Source: Kitasatospora aureofaciens (lineage in GTDB: Bacteria; Actinomycetota; Actinomycetes; Streptomycetales; Streptomycetaceae). From it: a stretch of DNA of 64,000 nt. The stretch lies in contig NZ_JAHTKP010000006.1 of the NCBI RefSeq assembly GCF_019192735.1, forward strand, positions 186,001 through 250,000, in the 5' to 3' direction. The notes below the pieces were generated by a model. That model was not told where the DNA came from. It saw only the letters and a list, made by a program, of their open reading frames with translations, and did no database searches. Each line of letters starts with the position of its first letter. The first letter of the stretch is position 1. The position numbers were made by a program, and so were the translations under genes. Shown piece after piece: positions 16,182 through 25,535 of this stretch.

Positions 16182-17909
16182 TTACTCCGTCGTGACGGCG
16201 GACGCGGTCTGCGCCCGGCCGACGGCGCTGAGGACTGCCTTTACGCCGGCCGTGAGCACCGAACTGTCCCGGCCGACGCCCCAGACCACCTCGCCCCCGA
16301 CCCTTGCCTCTACATAGGCAACCGCGTCCGGGCCTTTACCGACCGCGTGTTCGCTGAAGTGCAGGATGTCGACCCGCAGCGCGTCGGCGACGGCGTCCAG
16401 CGGGCCGACGCCCTCGCCCCGCCGGCCGTTCACCTCGGCCCAGTCGTCCCCCACCGTCCACGTCCACTCCGGCGCCGCGTCCAGGTACTCGGCGCGGAAC
16501 AGCTCGTACAGCTCCTCGCCCGTCACTTCGCGCCCGCTGTCGTCGGTCGCCTCCTGCACCACCCGCGAGAACTCGATCTGCAGCCGCCGAGGCAGCTCCA
16601 GCCCGTGTCCGGCCTGCAGCAGGTACGCGATTCCCCCCTTCCCGGACTGACTGTTGACCCGGATCACCGCCTCGTAGTCCCGCCCCAGATCCGCCGGGTC
16701 GATCGGCAGGTACGGCACCGACCACGGCGCCTCCCGCTCCGGGACGCCCAACTCGGCCGCCACCTTGGCATGGTGGGCGAAGCCCTTCTTGATGGCATCC
16801 TGGTGGGTGCCGGAGAAGGCGGTGTGGACCAGGTCCCCGACATACGGATGCCGCTCGTGGACCGGCAGGCGGTTGCAGTGCTCCACCGTCCGCCGGATCT
16901 CGTCGATGTCCGAGAAGTCGAGCATCGGGTCGACTCCCTGTGTGTGCAGGTTCAGCGCCAGCGTCACCAGGTCCACGTTCCCCGTCCGCTCGCCGTTGCC
17001 GAACAGGCAGCCCTCCACCCGCTGCGCGCCGGCCAGCACCGCCAGTTCCGCGCAGGCGACGCCCGTTCCCCGGTCGTTGTGCGGGTGGACGGAGAGGATC
17101 ACCGACTCCCGCCGCTCCAAATACCGGTGCATGTACTCGATCTGGTCGGCGTAGACGTTGGGGGTCGCGATCTCGACGGTGGCGGGCAGGTTGTGGATCA
17201 CCGGTCGGTCAGGGCTCGCGTCCCACAGGGCGGTGATGCCGTTGCAGACCTCCAGGACGTAGTCCGGTTCGGTCAGGTTGAACACCTCGGGCGAGAACTC
17301 GAACCGCACCCCGGGCCGGCCTTCGGCCCGCCGGGCCATGTGTGCTGCGGCTTCGACGATCAGCGCGCGCATCTCCTCCCGGCTGCGGCCGAGGACGACG
17401 TCCCGCCACAGAGGCGCGGTGGCGGTGTAGAGGTGGACGACGACCCGGGGCAGGCCCTCGATCGCTTCGAAGGTGCGGTCGATGAGGTCCGCCCGCGCCG
17501 CCGTGAAGACGACGATGGTGACGTCCTCCGGCACCGCGCCGGGCACGGTCGCCAGCTGCCGGACGAAGTCGAAGTCCGTCCGGCTGGCCGACGGGTAGCC
17601 GACCTCGATCTCCTTGAAGCCCATGGCCAGAAAGAGGTCGAACATCCGCTGCTTGCGCGCCGGGTCCATCGGCTCGGCGAGCGCCTGGTTGCCGTCCCGC
17701 AGGTCGACCGGCACCCAGAGCGGGGCCTTCTCGATCCGCCGGCCGGGCCAGCGCCTCATCAGCGCGGGGACGTGGACGCGCTCGTGGGCGGGGCGGTAGC
17801 GGTGGGAGGGCATGGCGCCGCCGCGCTGGGGGTTCCAGGCCGGGGCGCCGGCCGGAACGGGGCCGGCGGGGGTGCGCAGGGTCGGGAATTGCGTGGTCGG
17901 GAATCGCAT
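16182..17909 (-). CDS. leuA: 2-isopropylmalate synthase
   Basis: This 575-residue enzyme condenses acetyl-CoA with 2-oxoisovalerate in the first committed step of leucine synthesis. The HMGL-like catalytic domain includes [14 protein letters not shown] near residue 65, [16 protein letters not shown] with its metal-binding HxH, and [12 protein letters not shown]. The C-terminal LeuA regulatory domain ([11 protein letters not shown] onward, to about 575) normally binds leucine for feedback. The ATG at 17909 gives the family length. Upstream lie a Leu-rich leader ORF and a hairpin, so expression is probably controlled by attenuation. Confidence 0.97.
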   Translation of the reverse strand: MRFPTTQFPTLRTPAGPVPAGAPAWNPQRGGAMPSHRYRPAHERVHVPALMRRWPGRRIEKAPLWVPVDLRDGNQALAEPMDPARKQRMFDLFLAMGFKEIEVGYPSASRTDFDFVRQLATVPGAVPEDVTIVVFTAARADLIDRTFEAIEGLPRVVVHLYTATAPLWRDVVLGRSREEMRALIVEAAAHMARRAEGRPGVRFEFSPEVFNLTEPDYVLEVCNGITALWDASPDRPVIHNLPATVEIATPNVYADQIEYMHRYLERRESVILSVHPHNDRGTGVACAELAVLAGAQRVEGCLFGNGERTGNVDLVTLALNLHTQGVDPMLDFSDIDEIRRTVEHCNRLPVHERHPYVGDLVHTAFSGTHQDAIKKGFAHHAKVAAELGVPEREAPWSVPYLPIDPADLGRDYEAVIRVNSQSGKGGIAYLLQAGHGLELPRRLQIEFSRVVQEATDDSGREVTGEELYELFRAEYLDAAPEWTWTVGDDWAEVNGRRGEGVGPLDAVADALRVDILHFSEHAVGKGPDAVAYVEARVGGEVVWGVGRDSSVLTAGVKAVLSAVGRAQTASAVTTE

Positions 17910-17952
17910 GTGGAGTCCTCGGGCAGGTACCGGTGACCGGCAGGACGGCGCC

Positions 17953-17990
17953 CCGCAGCGGGGTGCCGGTCCGGTCAGACCCCGCTGCGG
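17953..17990 (-). terminator. Attenuator hairpin of the leuA leader
   Basis: On the minus strand CCGCAGCGGGGT and ACCCCGCTGCGG form a perfect 12-bp stem with a 14-base loop. The 5' arm overlaps the last codons of the leader peptide, so ribosome position on the leader would decide whether the stem forms. Its place between leader ORF and leuA fits amino-acid-dependent attenuation as described for actinobacterial leuA genes. Confidence 0.75.
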
Positions 17991-18034
17991 CCACCAAGAA
18001 GAAGGCCACCCAGAAGGAGACTCTGCGGCTGCAT
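17975..18034 (-). CDS. leuA leader peptide
   Basis: A 19-codon ORF on the minus strand reads [19 protein letters not shown]. Six of its residues are leucine, in two runs of three (codons 6-8 and 11-13). It ends inside the 5' arm of the hairpin at 17953-17990. Leucine shortage would stall a ribosome on the Leu codons and prevent the hairpin from forming, so leuA is read. Its ATG lies only a couple of bases after the start point predicted from the -10 element, so it may be translated as a leaderless message. It is below usual gene-finder length limits. Confidence 0.8.
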   Translation of the reverse strand: MQPQSLLLGGLLLGGRSGV

Positions 18035-18042
18035 GCCGGGTA

Positions 18043-18081
18043 CAGTAACCGCGAAGCAACTCCTCAGACAACCTGACAGGT
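18043..18081 (-). promoter_or_regulatory. leuA promoter and overlapping palindrome
   Basis: On the minus strand a TTGTCT (-35, 18071-18066) and a TTACTG (-10, 18048-18043) are 17 bases apart, placing transcription start near 18036. A palindrome ACCTGACAGGT at 18071-18081 abuts the -35 box and lies just upstream of the divergent GntR start, so it could be that regulator's operator. The match to promoter consensus is partial. Confidence 0.45.
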
Positions 18082-18088
18082 GACCGCG

Positions 18089-18781
18089 ATGCCCCCGCTC
18101 GGCCCCCTCCGCCCCTCCCCCCTCGCCGAACAGGCCGCCGCGCGGATCGAGGAGCAGATCACGGCCGGGCACTGGCCGGTGGGCGGCAAGCTGCCGGGCG
18201 AGGTGGCGCTGGCGAAGGAGCTGGGCGTCGGCCGCTCGACCGTCCGAGAGGCGCTGCGCGCCCTCGCCGGGGCCGGGATGGTGCAGAGCCGGCAGGGCTC
18301 GGGGGTGTTCGTGACGGCCGACCGGCCCACCGGGGACTGGGCGACCCGGCTGCGCCGGGCGGAGCTGGCGCACGTCTACGAGGTGCGGACGATGGTCGAG
18401 GTGCAGGCGGCCCGGCTGGCAGCGGCCCGCAGGACGGACGCGGACCTCGGCGCCGTCGACGCGGCACTTGCGGCCCGGTTGGCGGCGGGCACGGCGGACG
18501 ACGCGACCTTCGTCGACGCGGACATCGCGCTGCACACCGCCGTGGTGGCGGCCGCTCACAATCCGGTCCTGGACGACCTTTTCGCACAGTTCGCCCCGGT
18601 CCTGAGGGAGCATCTGGTCGCACTGGTGGGACTCCTGGGGCTGCGCAGCGGGGATCCGAACCACGGTTACGACGCGCACGCCGACCTGGTCGAGGCGCTG
18701 CGCCGGGGGGACGCGGAGGATGCCGGGCGGGTGCTGGCGGCCGAGTTGGAGGCCACGCGGTCGCGCCTGCTGGACACCTGA
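18089..18781 (+). CDS. GntR-family transcriptional regulator (FadR subfamily)
   Basis: This 230-residue regulator has an N-terminal winged helix ([24 protein letters not shown], then [22 protein letters not shown], about 12-72) and a C-terminal FCD ligand domain with the histidine-bearing [19 protein letters not shown] and [16 protein letters not shown]. FadR-type members sense organic acids or amino acids. It is divergent from leuA with a palindrome between them, so control of leuA is possible but unproven. ATG 18089 follows AGG; a GTG at 18080 is also in frame. Confidence 0.9.
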   Translation: MPPLGPLRPSPLAEQAAARIEEQITAGHWPVGGKLPGEVALAKELGVGRSTVREALRALAGAGMVQSRQGSGVFVTADRPTGDWATRLRRAELAHVYEVRTMVEVQAARLAAARRTDADLGAVDAALAARLAAGTADDATFVDADIALHTAVVAAAHNPVLDDLFAQFAPVLREHLVALVGLLGLRSGDPNHGYDAHADLVEALRRGDAEDAGRVLAAELEATRSRLLDT

Positions 18782-19078
18782 TGGCATGTCCGCGATTGGC
18801 GTCACACAGTCTTCACACTGACACCAGCGCCAGCGACTGACATCCAGTCAACCGGCTCCAACCAGGGATGCTTCGATAGCGAACAGTCAACGTCCAGGTG
18901 ACATTGTGTCCAGGCCGTGTGCGACCACCGTCCAGGCAGCGAACGGGCTTTCACTCCAATCACACGATATGACTAGTATCGCCTCGTCAAAGCCCGTACC
19001 CCGGACGGCCCGGCCCGAGCGGTACCAGCCCGAGCGGTCCGGCCCGAGCGTCCGCCCGCCAGCCCCAAGGAGTCAGCT
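18782..19078. promoter_or_regulatory. Upstream region of the conservon
   Basis: This ~300-base stretch holds no gene. GTCCAGG occurs three times between about 18891 and 18937. A probable promoter is TTCACT (18950-18955) and TAGTAT (18974-18979) with an 18-base spacer. A purine-rich AAGGAG at 19067-19072 precedes the predicted CTG start of the sensor kinase gene. Confidence 0.5.
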
Positions 19079-21940
19079 CTGCGCGCGCGTGCGAATCGGC
19101 GGCCCCCGGCGCCGAAGGCCCCCCGCAGGCGTCCGCGCCTGTCACTGCGGACGGCGCTGCTCGTCCTCGCCGTCGTCCCCAGCATCGCCCTGGCCCTGCT
19201 CTGGGCGGTCACCAGCGGGGAGACCCTCTTCTCCTTCCAGCGCCAGGCCGCCCAGGGCCTGCTCGCGCAGAAGGCCGGGCAGCCGTCCAACATCGTGTAC
19301 TACAGCCTCCAGGAGGAGCGCCGCCTCAGCGCCGAGGCGCTCGCCCGGCCCGGCGCCAACACCGACCAGCTGCGCCGCCGGCGGCAGCAGACGGACGACG
19401 CGGTGCGCCAGTTCCAGACGCTCTCCGGCGAGACCGCCGACGAGGCGCCCGCCGAGGTGCGCAACGCCGTCGCCGAGGCCCGGCAGGCGATGGGCAAGCT
19501 GGCCGAGCAGCGGGCCGCCGTCGACCGCGGCGCCATCGACCAGCAGTCCCTGTACGCGTACTACACCGACCTGATCGCGGTCGACCTGCAGCTGTTCACC
19601 GCGCTCAGCCACGTCGACACCGGCGAGGTCACCTGGATCTCCAAGACCCTGGTGAACGCCTTCTGGGCCAAGGAGATGCTGGCCCGCGAGGACGCCATCC
19701 TGGCCCGCGGCTGGCCGTCCGGGCGGCTCGGCGTCGCCGACTACCAGCAGGTGCAGGAGGCGATCGGGGCGCAGGACCACCTGTTCGGCGTCCAGGTCGC
19801 GCCGTACGTCCCGGCCGGCGAGGCGCAGGCCTGGCACGACCTGATGAACAGTCCGGCCTGGCAGGCGAAGGCGGCCGTCGAGCAGGCGCTCATCAAGCCG
19901 ACCGCCGCCGAGCCGGGCGGGGCCACCGTCAAGCTGCCGCCGTCCCAGGACCAGTGGCGCCAGGCCGTCGACCAGCTCACCCCACAGCTGGTCAAGGCGA
20001 TCGAGACCCGCACCGCCGGTGTGGTCGAGGTCGGCAAGGGCACCATCCTCTCCCTGCTCACCACCGTCGTCCTGACCAGCGTCGTCGGTCTGATCACGGT
20101 CGTCGCGGTGGTCATCGCGAGCTGGCGGCTGAGCCGCTCGCTGCGCCGCCGGATCAAGGAACTCCAAACCCAGGCCGAGGAGTTGGAGCGCACCCTGCCC
20201 GAGGTGGTGGAGCGGCTCGGACGCGGCGAGCAGGTCGACGTGGAGGCCGAGGCCGGGGCCGTCACGACCGGCCCACCGACCCCGAACGGCAGCGGAACCG
20301 ACGAGCTGGCCCGCCTCGGCCAGGCGCTCAACCTCGCCCGCACCTCCGCCCTGGAGACCGCCGTCCGGCAGGCCGAGCAGCACCGCGGCTTCGAGCGACT
20401 GCTCCAGCGCATCGCCCGCCGCACCCAGCTGCTGATCGGCCGCCAGCTGCGCAAGCTGGACGAGCTGGAGCGCAGGCACGAGGACCCGGAGGTGCTGGAG
20501 GGCCTGTTCGACCTCGACCACCTCACCGCCCGCCTGCGCCGCTACGAGGAGAACCTGGTCATCATGGCCGGCGGCCAGCCGCAGCGGCGCTGGCGCAAGC
20601 CCGTCCCGCTGCTGGACGTGCTGCGCGCCGCGCAGGGCGAGGTGCAGGACTACCGCCGCATCATGGTGGACGTCGAGGGCCACCCCTGGCTCTCCGAGCG
20701 GGCGGTCGGGCCGGTCGCGCACGTGCTCGCCGAACTGATGGAGAACGCCACCACCTTCTCCAAGCCGCCGACGCCGGTCGAGGTCCGGGCCGCCATGGTC
20801 GGGCGCGGGCTCGCCGTGGAGATCGAGGACCGCGGCCTCGGCATGGACCCCGAGCAGTACGACGCGGCCAACGAGCTGATGAGCCGCCCGCCCGCGCGGA
20901 TCGACGTGCTGGAGCGCGGGGACGACATCCGCCTCGGCTTCCACGTGGTCTCCCGGCTGGCCGCCAACACCGGGCTGAAGATCGAGTTCCGGCCGTCGGC
21001 CTTCGGCGGCACCCGGGTGGTCGTGCTCGTCCCGGCCGAGCTGGTCATCGACGGCGACGCCGGGCTGCCGGACGTCGCCGCCACCGCCGCGGCCGCAACC
21101 GCCGAGCCGATCCCGCTGGTGCGGCGCTCACGCAAGGCGCTGCTGACGGCCTCCGACGAGGCGCCCGCGACGGAGCGGCCGGGGCAGCCGGTCGCTCCCG
21201 TGGACGCCTTCGGGGCGGCGGCCGTCCGGGCCCGTCCGGAACTCCCGGCCCCTGCCGTGGCGTTCGGACACGTCGAGTACGTCCGCCCGCTCGCCGCCGC
21301 CCCACGCGCCGACCAGCCGATCGAGCACAGCTCCCCGGCCCCCGACGCCCCGGTGGACGAGGCGCCCTCGCACGACACCCCCGTCTACCCGGACATCGCC
21401 TACGCCCTGGTGACGGACGCGGAGGCCCCGTACGCCGACGAGCAGTACCGCCCGGCCGACCACTACCGGCTCGCCGAGCGGCGGCAGCGCCGCGAGTACA
21501 CCTCCGCGGTGCCGCTCAGCCCGGCCGAGGGCGAGCAGCCGCCGCTGCCCCAGCGGATCCGCCAGGCCAGCCTGGCGGCCGAGCTGCGCGTCCCGCCGCC
21601 GCACCAGCGGGAGCGGCAGCAGGAGCACCACCAGGAGCGGCCCGCCGAGCCGCAGTCCGACGACGGCGACGGCGGCCCGTTCCAGCGCCCGGTGCGCCGC
21701 TCCGGCGCCACGATCGGCGCCTTCCAGCGCCAGTCCCGTGCCGCCCGCGCGCAGGGCGGCACCCCGGGCGGTAGCTACGGCAACTCCCAGGACAGCGGCG
21801 AGACCCCGCTCCCCCGGGCCGCCACCCCGCCGGCACCCCCCACCGCACCCGCCGGCCCCCCGACACCCGCGCCGGAACCCTCCCCCTGGGCGCCCCCGGC
21901 CGCGGACCCCCGAACCACACGAACGGATGACCAGCCATGA
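19079..21940 (+). CDS. Conservon sensor histidine kinase (CvnA-type)
   Basis: This ~953-residue membrane sensor has membrane segments at about 21-43 (LSLRTALLVLAVVPSIALAL) and 322-347, with an extracytoplasmic helical domain between. A HAMP-like linker and a GHKL ATPase domain follow (HVLAELMENATTFSKPP as N-box, IEDRGLGMDP as the next box, RLGFHVVSRLAANTG), then a long disordered Pro/Ala/Arg tail. No ATG, GTG or TTG occurs in frame between an upstream TAG (18974) and 19295. The first membrane segment requires a start before 19139, and a CTG at 19079 lies six bases after AAGGAG, so a CTG start is proposed. Its stop overlaps the roadblock gene (ATGA). Confidence 0.88.
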   Translation: MRARANRRPPAPKAPRRRPRLSLRTALLVLAVVPSIALALLWAVTSGETLFSFQRQAAQGLLAQKAGQPSNIVYYSLQEERRLSAEALARPGANTDQLRRRRQQTDDAVRQFQTLSGETADEAPAEVRNAVAEARQAMGKLAEQRAAVDRGAIDQQSLYAYYTDLIAVDLQLFTALSHVDTGEVTWISKTLVNAFWAKEMLAREDAILARGWPSGRLGVADYQQVQEAIGAQDHLFGVQVAPYVPAGEAQAWHDLMNSPAWQAKAAVEQALIKPTAAEPGGATVKLPPSQDQWRQAVDQLTPQLVKAIETRTAGVVEVGKGTILSLLTTVVLTSVVGLITVVAVVIASWRLSRSLRRRIKELQTQAEELERTLPEVVERLGRGEQVDVEAEAGAVTTGPPTPNGSGTDELARLGQALNLARTSALETAVRQAEQHRGFERLLQRIARRTQLLIGRQLRKLDELERRHEDPEVLEGLFDLDHLTARLRRYEENLVIMAGGQPQRRWRKPVPLLDVLRAAQGEVQDYRRIMVDVEGHPWLSERAVGPVAHVLAELMENATTFSKPPTPVEVRAAMVGRGLAVEIEDRGLGMDPEQYDAANELMSRPPARIDVLERGDDIRLGFHVVSRLAANTGLKIEFRPSAFGGTRVVVLVPAELVIDGDAGLPDVAATAAAATAEPIPLVRRSRKALLTASDEAPATERPGQPVAPVDAFGAAAVRARPELPAPAVAFGHVEYVRPLAAAPRADQPIEHSSPAPDAPVDEAPSHDTPVYPDIAYALVTDAEAPYADEQYRPADHYRLAERRQRREYTSAVPLSPAEGEQPPLPQRIRQASLAAELRVPPPHQRERQQEHHQERPAEPQSDDGDGGPFQRPVRRSGATIGAFQRQSRAARAQGGTPGGSYGNSQDSGETPLPRAATPPAPPTAPAGPPTPAPEPSPWAPPAADPRTTRTDDQP

Positions 21941-22422
21941 ACCGAACGATCGCCACCCACCAGGACCTGGACTGGCTGCTGGACGGACTCGTCGACTCGG
22001 TGCCCGGGACCAGGAACGCCGTCCTGCTCTCCGACGACGGCCTGGTCGTCAGCCACTCCCGCACCATCGAGCGCGCCGACGCCGAGCGCCTGGCCGCCGT
22101 CGCCACCGGTCAGCAGAGCCTGGCCCGGGGCGTCGGCCAGCTCTTCGACGGCGGGCCGGTGCACCAGGTGATCGTCGAGCTCGCCGAGTGCTGGCTGTTC
22201 ATCATCGCCGCCGCCCAGGGCACCCACCTGGCCGTCGTCGCCTCCCAGGAGGTGGACGCCGAGGTGATGTCGGTGGCCATGCACACACTGGTGCAGCAGG
22301 TCGGCCAGAAGCTCGGCACTCCGGCCCGCGGCGACGTCCCGGCCGGGCAGGCCACCCCCGGCTCCTTCGACGCCTTCGACGCCTTCGCCGCCCGCAGGCC
22401 CACCGGCAACGGGCAGGGCTGA
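21937..22422 (+). CDS. Roadblock/LC7 protein (CvnB-type)
   Basis: This 161-residue protein has the roadblock/LC7 fold seen in conservons: DLDWLLDGLVDSVPGTRNAVLLSDDGLVVS near the start, DAERLAAVATGQQSLA and a VIVELAECWLFIIAAAQGTHLAVVAS strand set. These proteins bind the companion small GTPase, probably as an activator or scaffold. A Pro/Ala-rich tail with repeated DAFDAF follows. It overlaps the kinase stop by four bases and the DUF742 start by one. Confidence 0.93.
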   Translation: MNRTIATHQDLDWLLDGLVDSVPGTRNAVLLSDDGLVVSHSRTIERADAERLAAVATGQQSLARGVGQLFDGGPVHQVIVELAECWLFIIAAAQGTHLAVVASQEVDAEVMSVAMHTLVQQVGQKLGTPARGDVPAGQATPGSFDAFDAFAARRPTGNGQG

Positions 22423-22889
22423 TGCGGGAGGTCCCGCCCCGGAACTCGGTCCAGCACCGGAACCACGTCCCGCACTGGAGTGACCTACCGGACGACGAGG
22501 ACGGCGGGGACGACGCCGGGACGATGGTGCGCCCGTACACCATCACCCGCGGCCGCACCGCGCCCGAACGCGACGACCTCACCCTGATCACGGTGCTCAC
22601 CACCGACGGGGACGAGGCCGCCCGGGCCCTGGCGCGGGGCAGCCGCGCCGGTACCCGCGGCCTCCAGCCCGAGCACCGGATGATCCTCGACCGCTGCCGG
22701 CGACCGGCCGCGGTCGCCGAGGTGGCGGCCGGCCTGGACCTTCCGGTCTCGGTCACCAAGATCCTGCTGGGCGACCTGGTCGCCCAGGGCCTGCTGCGGG
22801 CCCGGGCACCGCTCTCGGTGGCCAGGGCCTCCGGAGGCGTGGACCTCGGCCTGCTCACGGCCGTACGCGAAGGACTCCGGAGACTCTGA
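22422..22889 (+). CDS. DUF742 protein (CvnC-type)
   Basis: This 155-residue protein contains VRPYTITRGRTAP followed by LTLITVLTT and a winged-helix-like LQPEHRMILDRCRRPAAVAEVAAGLDLPVSVTKILLGDLVAQGLL, typical of DUF742. In conservons it links the sensor kinase to the GTPase. The ATG overlaps the CvnB stop (TGATG) and the GTPase gene starts three bases after its stop. Confidence 0.93.
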   Translation: MREVPPRNSVQHRNHVPHWSDLPDDEDGGDDAGTMVRPYTITRGRTAPERDDLTLITVLTTDGDEAARALARGSRAGTRGLQPEHRMILDRCRRPAAVAEVAAGLDLPVSVTKILLGDLVAQGLLRARAPLSVARASGGVDLGLLTAVREGLRRL

Positions 22890-22892
22890 ACC

Positions 22893-23576
22893 ATGGCAAC
22901 TCCCCCCAGCAGTGCCCCCGTTGCGCCCATCACGGCCGTCGCGCCTGTCGCGCCTGTCGCGCCCGTCGCCCCCGTCTCGCCCGCGGCCGTCAAGATCCTG
23001 ATCGCGGGCGGCTTCGGCGTCGGCAAGACCACCCTGGTCGGCTCGGTCAGCGAGGTCACTCCGCTGCGCACCGAGGAGTACCTGACCAAGGCCAGCGTCG
23101 GCGTGGACGACCTGGCCGGCGTCGACCAGAAGGACACCACCACCGTCGCGCTGGACTTCGGCCGGATCACCGTCAACCCGGACCTCGTGCTCTACCTGTT
23201 CGGCACGCCCGGCCAGGAGCGCTTCTGGTTCATGTGGAACGACCTGGTCAACGGCGCCCTCGGCGGGATCGTCATCGCCGACACCCGGCGGCTGGACACC
23301 AGCTTCGCCTCCATCGACTTCTTCGAGAGCCGGCGCATCCCGTTCGTGGTCGCGATCAACTGCTTCCACGGCCACAACACCCGCACCCCCAACGAGATCC
23401 GAGCCGCGCTCGACCTCGACCCGCAGGTGCCGATGCTGCTCGGCGACGTCCGCGAGCGCGCCTTCGGCCGGGACCTGCTGCTCGCCCTGGTCGACCACCT
23501 GATGGACCTCGCCGCTGATGCCGCCGATGCTGCCGACGCCGCCGTCACCGCCGCCGTCACCGCCCCCGTCGGCTGA
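22893..23576 (+). CDS. Conservon small GTPase (CvnD-type)
   Basis: The 227-residue GTPase has a Walker A GGFGVGKTT near residue 38, the switch-II motif LFGTPGQERF and AINCFHGHN in place of the usual NKxD, as is common in bacterial Ras-like conservon proteins. An N-terminal run of Val-Ala-Pro repeats and a C-terminal Ala/Asp/Val repeat tail are low-complexity and encoded by short DNA repeats. It is the output switch of the membrane sensor complex. Confidence 0.93.
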   Translation: MATPPSSAPVAPITAVAPVAPVAPVAPVSPAAVKILIAGGFGVGKTTLVGSVSEVTPLRTEEYLTKASVGVDDLAGVDQKDTTTVALDFGRITVNPDLVLYLFGTPGQERFWFMWNDLVNGALGGIVIADTRRLDTSFASIDFFESRRIPFVVAINCFHGHNTRTPNEIRAALDLDPQVPMLLGDVRERAFGRDLLLALVDHLMDLAADAADAADAAVTAAVTAPVG

Positions 23577-23601
23577 TCCTTCGATCCTCTGGAGCCCCGT
23601 C

Positions 23602-24735
23602 ATGACCCCACCCCTGCGCGTCCTCGTCCACGGCGGCGGCATCGGCGGGCTGACCCTCGCCACCGCCCTGGCCAAGCACGGCCACCACGTCGACGTCGCC
23701 GAACTGCGCGACGGGCTGGAGGCGTTGGGCGTCGGCATCATCCAGCCGTCCAACGCGCTGCACGTCATGCGCGAGATCGGCGTCCTGGACGCCTGCCTGG
23801 CCGCCGGCTTCGAGTGGGAGGTGCTGACCATCTGCGACCCGGCCGGCACCACCCTCGCCAAGATCCCGCAGCCCCGGATGGACGACGCCCCCTCCAGCAA
23901 CGGCATCCCGCGTCCCGCCCTCGCCGAGGTGCTGAGCAGCGCCGCCACCGAGGCCGGCGCCACGCTCCGCTTCGGCACGACGATCGCCGAACTCTCCGAG
24001 GACGCCTCGGGCGTGGACGTCACTCTCACTGACGGGCACAGCGGCCGCTACGACCTCGTGGTCGGATTCGACGGCATCGGCTCGCCGCTGCGCAAGCGCC
24101 TGTACGGGGAGAAGTACGCCCCCGAGTACACCGGCTTCGCCAACTGGCGTGTCACGCTGCCGCGTTCGCCCGAGGTGCAGGGCGTGGTGATGTCCGCCGG
24201 AAACCTGAGGGCGAAGGCGCTGCTCACCCCGATCAGCAATGAACTCATGTACCTGGGCTCGGTGTTCGCCGAGGCCGAGGACTTCCGCCCCGACCCGGAG
24301 CGCGCCCACGAGCAGCTCGCCGAGCGCCTGGCCGGGTTCGGCGGACCGATCGCCGAGGCTCTCGCCCAGGTCACCGACCCGGCCGCCGTCGTCTACTCGC
24401 GCATCTCCCAGGTGACGGTCGAGGAGCCCTGGCACGTCGGCCGCATCGTCCTCGCCGGCGACGCCGCACACGCCGGCACCCCGCACCTCGCCCAGGGCGC
24501 CGCCATGGCCGTCGAGGACGCGCTCGTCCTGGCCCGGAGCCTCGACGCCGCCGACTCCGTCCCCGCCGCCCTGACCGCCTGGGAGGAGCGCCGCCGCCCG
24601 CGCGCCATGTGGGTGCAGGCGCTGTCCCGCGCGATCCTCAAGCAGGAGACCGGCACCCCCACCACCCCGGAGGAGGACGAACTGCTGAAGGTCGGCATCC
24701 CCGGCGCCGCGCACGTCCTCATCAAGCCGTACTGA
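23602..24735 (+). CDS. FAD-dependent monooxygenase
   Basis: The 377-residue enzyme has an N-terminal Rossmann motif (VHGGGIGGLTLATALAKHG), a central DLVVGFDGIGSPLRK and a GRIVLAGDAAHAGTPHLAQGAAMAVEDALVL FAD-binding segment, as in aromatic-ring hydroxylases. It starts 25 bases after the GTPase gene with GGAG upstream, so it probably belongs to the conservon transcript. The position where cytochrome P450 genes sit in several conservons is here taken by this flavin enzyme. The substrate is unknown. Confidence 0.9.
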   Translation: MTPPLRVLVHGGGIGGLTLATALAKHGHHVDVAELRDGLEALGVGIIQPSNALHVMREIGVLDACLAAGFEWEVLTICDPAGTTLAKIPQPRMDDAPSSNGIPRPALAEVLSSAATEAGATLRFGTTIAELSEDASGVDVTLTDGHSGRYDLVVGFDGIGSPLRKRLYGEKYAPEYTGFANWRVTLPRSPEVQGVVMSAGNLRAKALLTPISNELMYLGSVFAEAEDFRPDPERAHEQLAERLAGFGGPIAEALAQVTDPAAVVYSRISQVTVEEPWHVGRIVLAGDAAHAGTPHLAQGAAMAVEDALVLARSLDAADSVPAALTAWEERRRPRAMWVQALSRAILKQETGTPTTPEEDELLKVGIPGAAHVLIKPY

Positions 24736-24738
24736 GCC

Positions 24739-25491
24739 TCAGCGAGGTGCGATCCCGTGGCGGCGCTGCCACACCGCTGCCGAGATGCGCGCCACCAGGC
24801 GGGCGGCCGGGTCTGCGACGTCCTCGCCCGAGGCGAGCAGGCCGCTGTAACAGACGGCGATCAGGTACGGCGGGCAGTCCCCGGGGTGGACGAGCCCCAC
24901 GCTGTGGCGCGCCCCGGCGACCCAGCCGTTCTTGAACGCGATCCGGGTGCCCGGCGGCAGCCCGGCGGCGAGGTCCACCCGGAACGCGTTCCGTTCCAGG
25001 AGCGCCAGCATGTCCCCGTCCAGGGATCGCAGCAGCCGTACCAGGTCCCGCGCGCTCACGAGGTTGTCGACGCCCGCATCGCGCGCCGCGTGGTCCTCGA
25101 TCCCGCGCGGGCTCGCACTGCGCGTCGCCCCGGCCCGACGCCAGACCTCCGCCACCGCCTCGTGGCCGACGGCGGCGAGGCACAGGTTGGTGGCGAGGTT
25201 CGACGAGTGCGTGATCATCCGCTCGGCGAGCGTGCGCAGCGGCGCCGTCCCGCCCAGCAGCTCCCAGGGCAGCGGATCGCCGTCCCCGTCCCGGGAGTTG
25301 CCGAACTCCCCGCCCACCGCCGACGCGAACCGGTTGACCACCGGCACCTCGGTGTCCAGGTCCACACCACTCCGGTGCAGCGCCGCCAGCACGGCCACCT
25401 TCATCGTGCTCGCCGCATAGTGCAACTCGTCCGGCGCCCGCACGAACACGGGCTCACCACTCCCCCACGGGGCCACCACCACAGACAACAT
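24739..25491 (-). CDS. Serine beta-lactamase-fold hydrolase, no signal peptide
   Basis: This 250-residue protein has class A landmarks: the SxxK site as STMK near residue 28, SxN as HSSNLATN and a KTG-like FKNGW. The N-terminus MLSVVVAPWGSGEPVF has no export signal, so it appears cytoplasmic, unlike true secreted beta-lactamases. It may hydrolyse another amide or ester. It converges on the monooxygenase gene only three bases away and starts at ATG 25491 after GAGG. Confidence 0.85.
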   Translation of the reverse strand: MLSVVVAPWGSGEPVFVRAPDELHYAASTMKVAVLAALHRSGVDLDTEVPVVNRFASAVGGEFGNSRDGDGDPLPWELLGGTAPLRTLAERMITHSSNLATNLCLAAVGHEAVAEVWRRAGATRSASPRGIEDHAARDAGVDNLVSARDLVRLLRSLDGDMLALLERNAFRVDLAAGLPPGTRIAFKNGWVAGARHSVGLVHPGDCPPYLIAVCYSGLLASGEDVADPAARLVARISAAVWQRRHGIAPR

Positions 25492-25535
25492 GCCGACCTC
25501 CGTTCCCGACCCCGACGACGGGCAAACCCGGGCGG

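Noticed and set aside
24739..25491. True secreted class A beta-lactamase (resistance gene)
   Set aside because: Active-site motifs are present, but there is no signal peptide and KNG replaces KTG, so resistance is not claimed.
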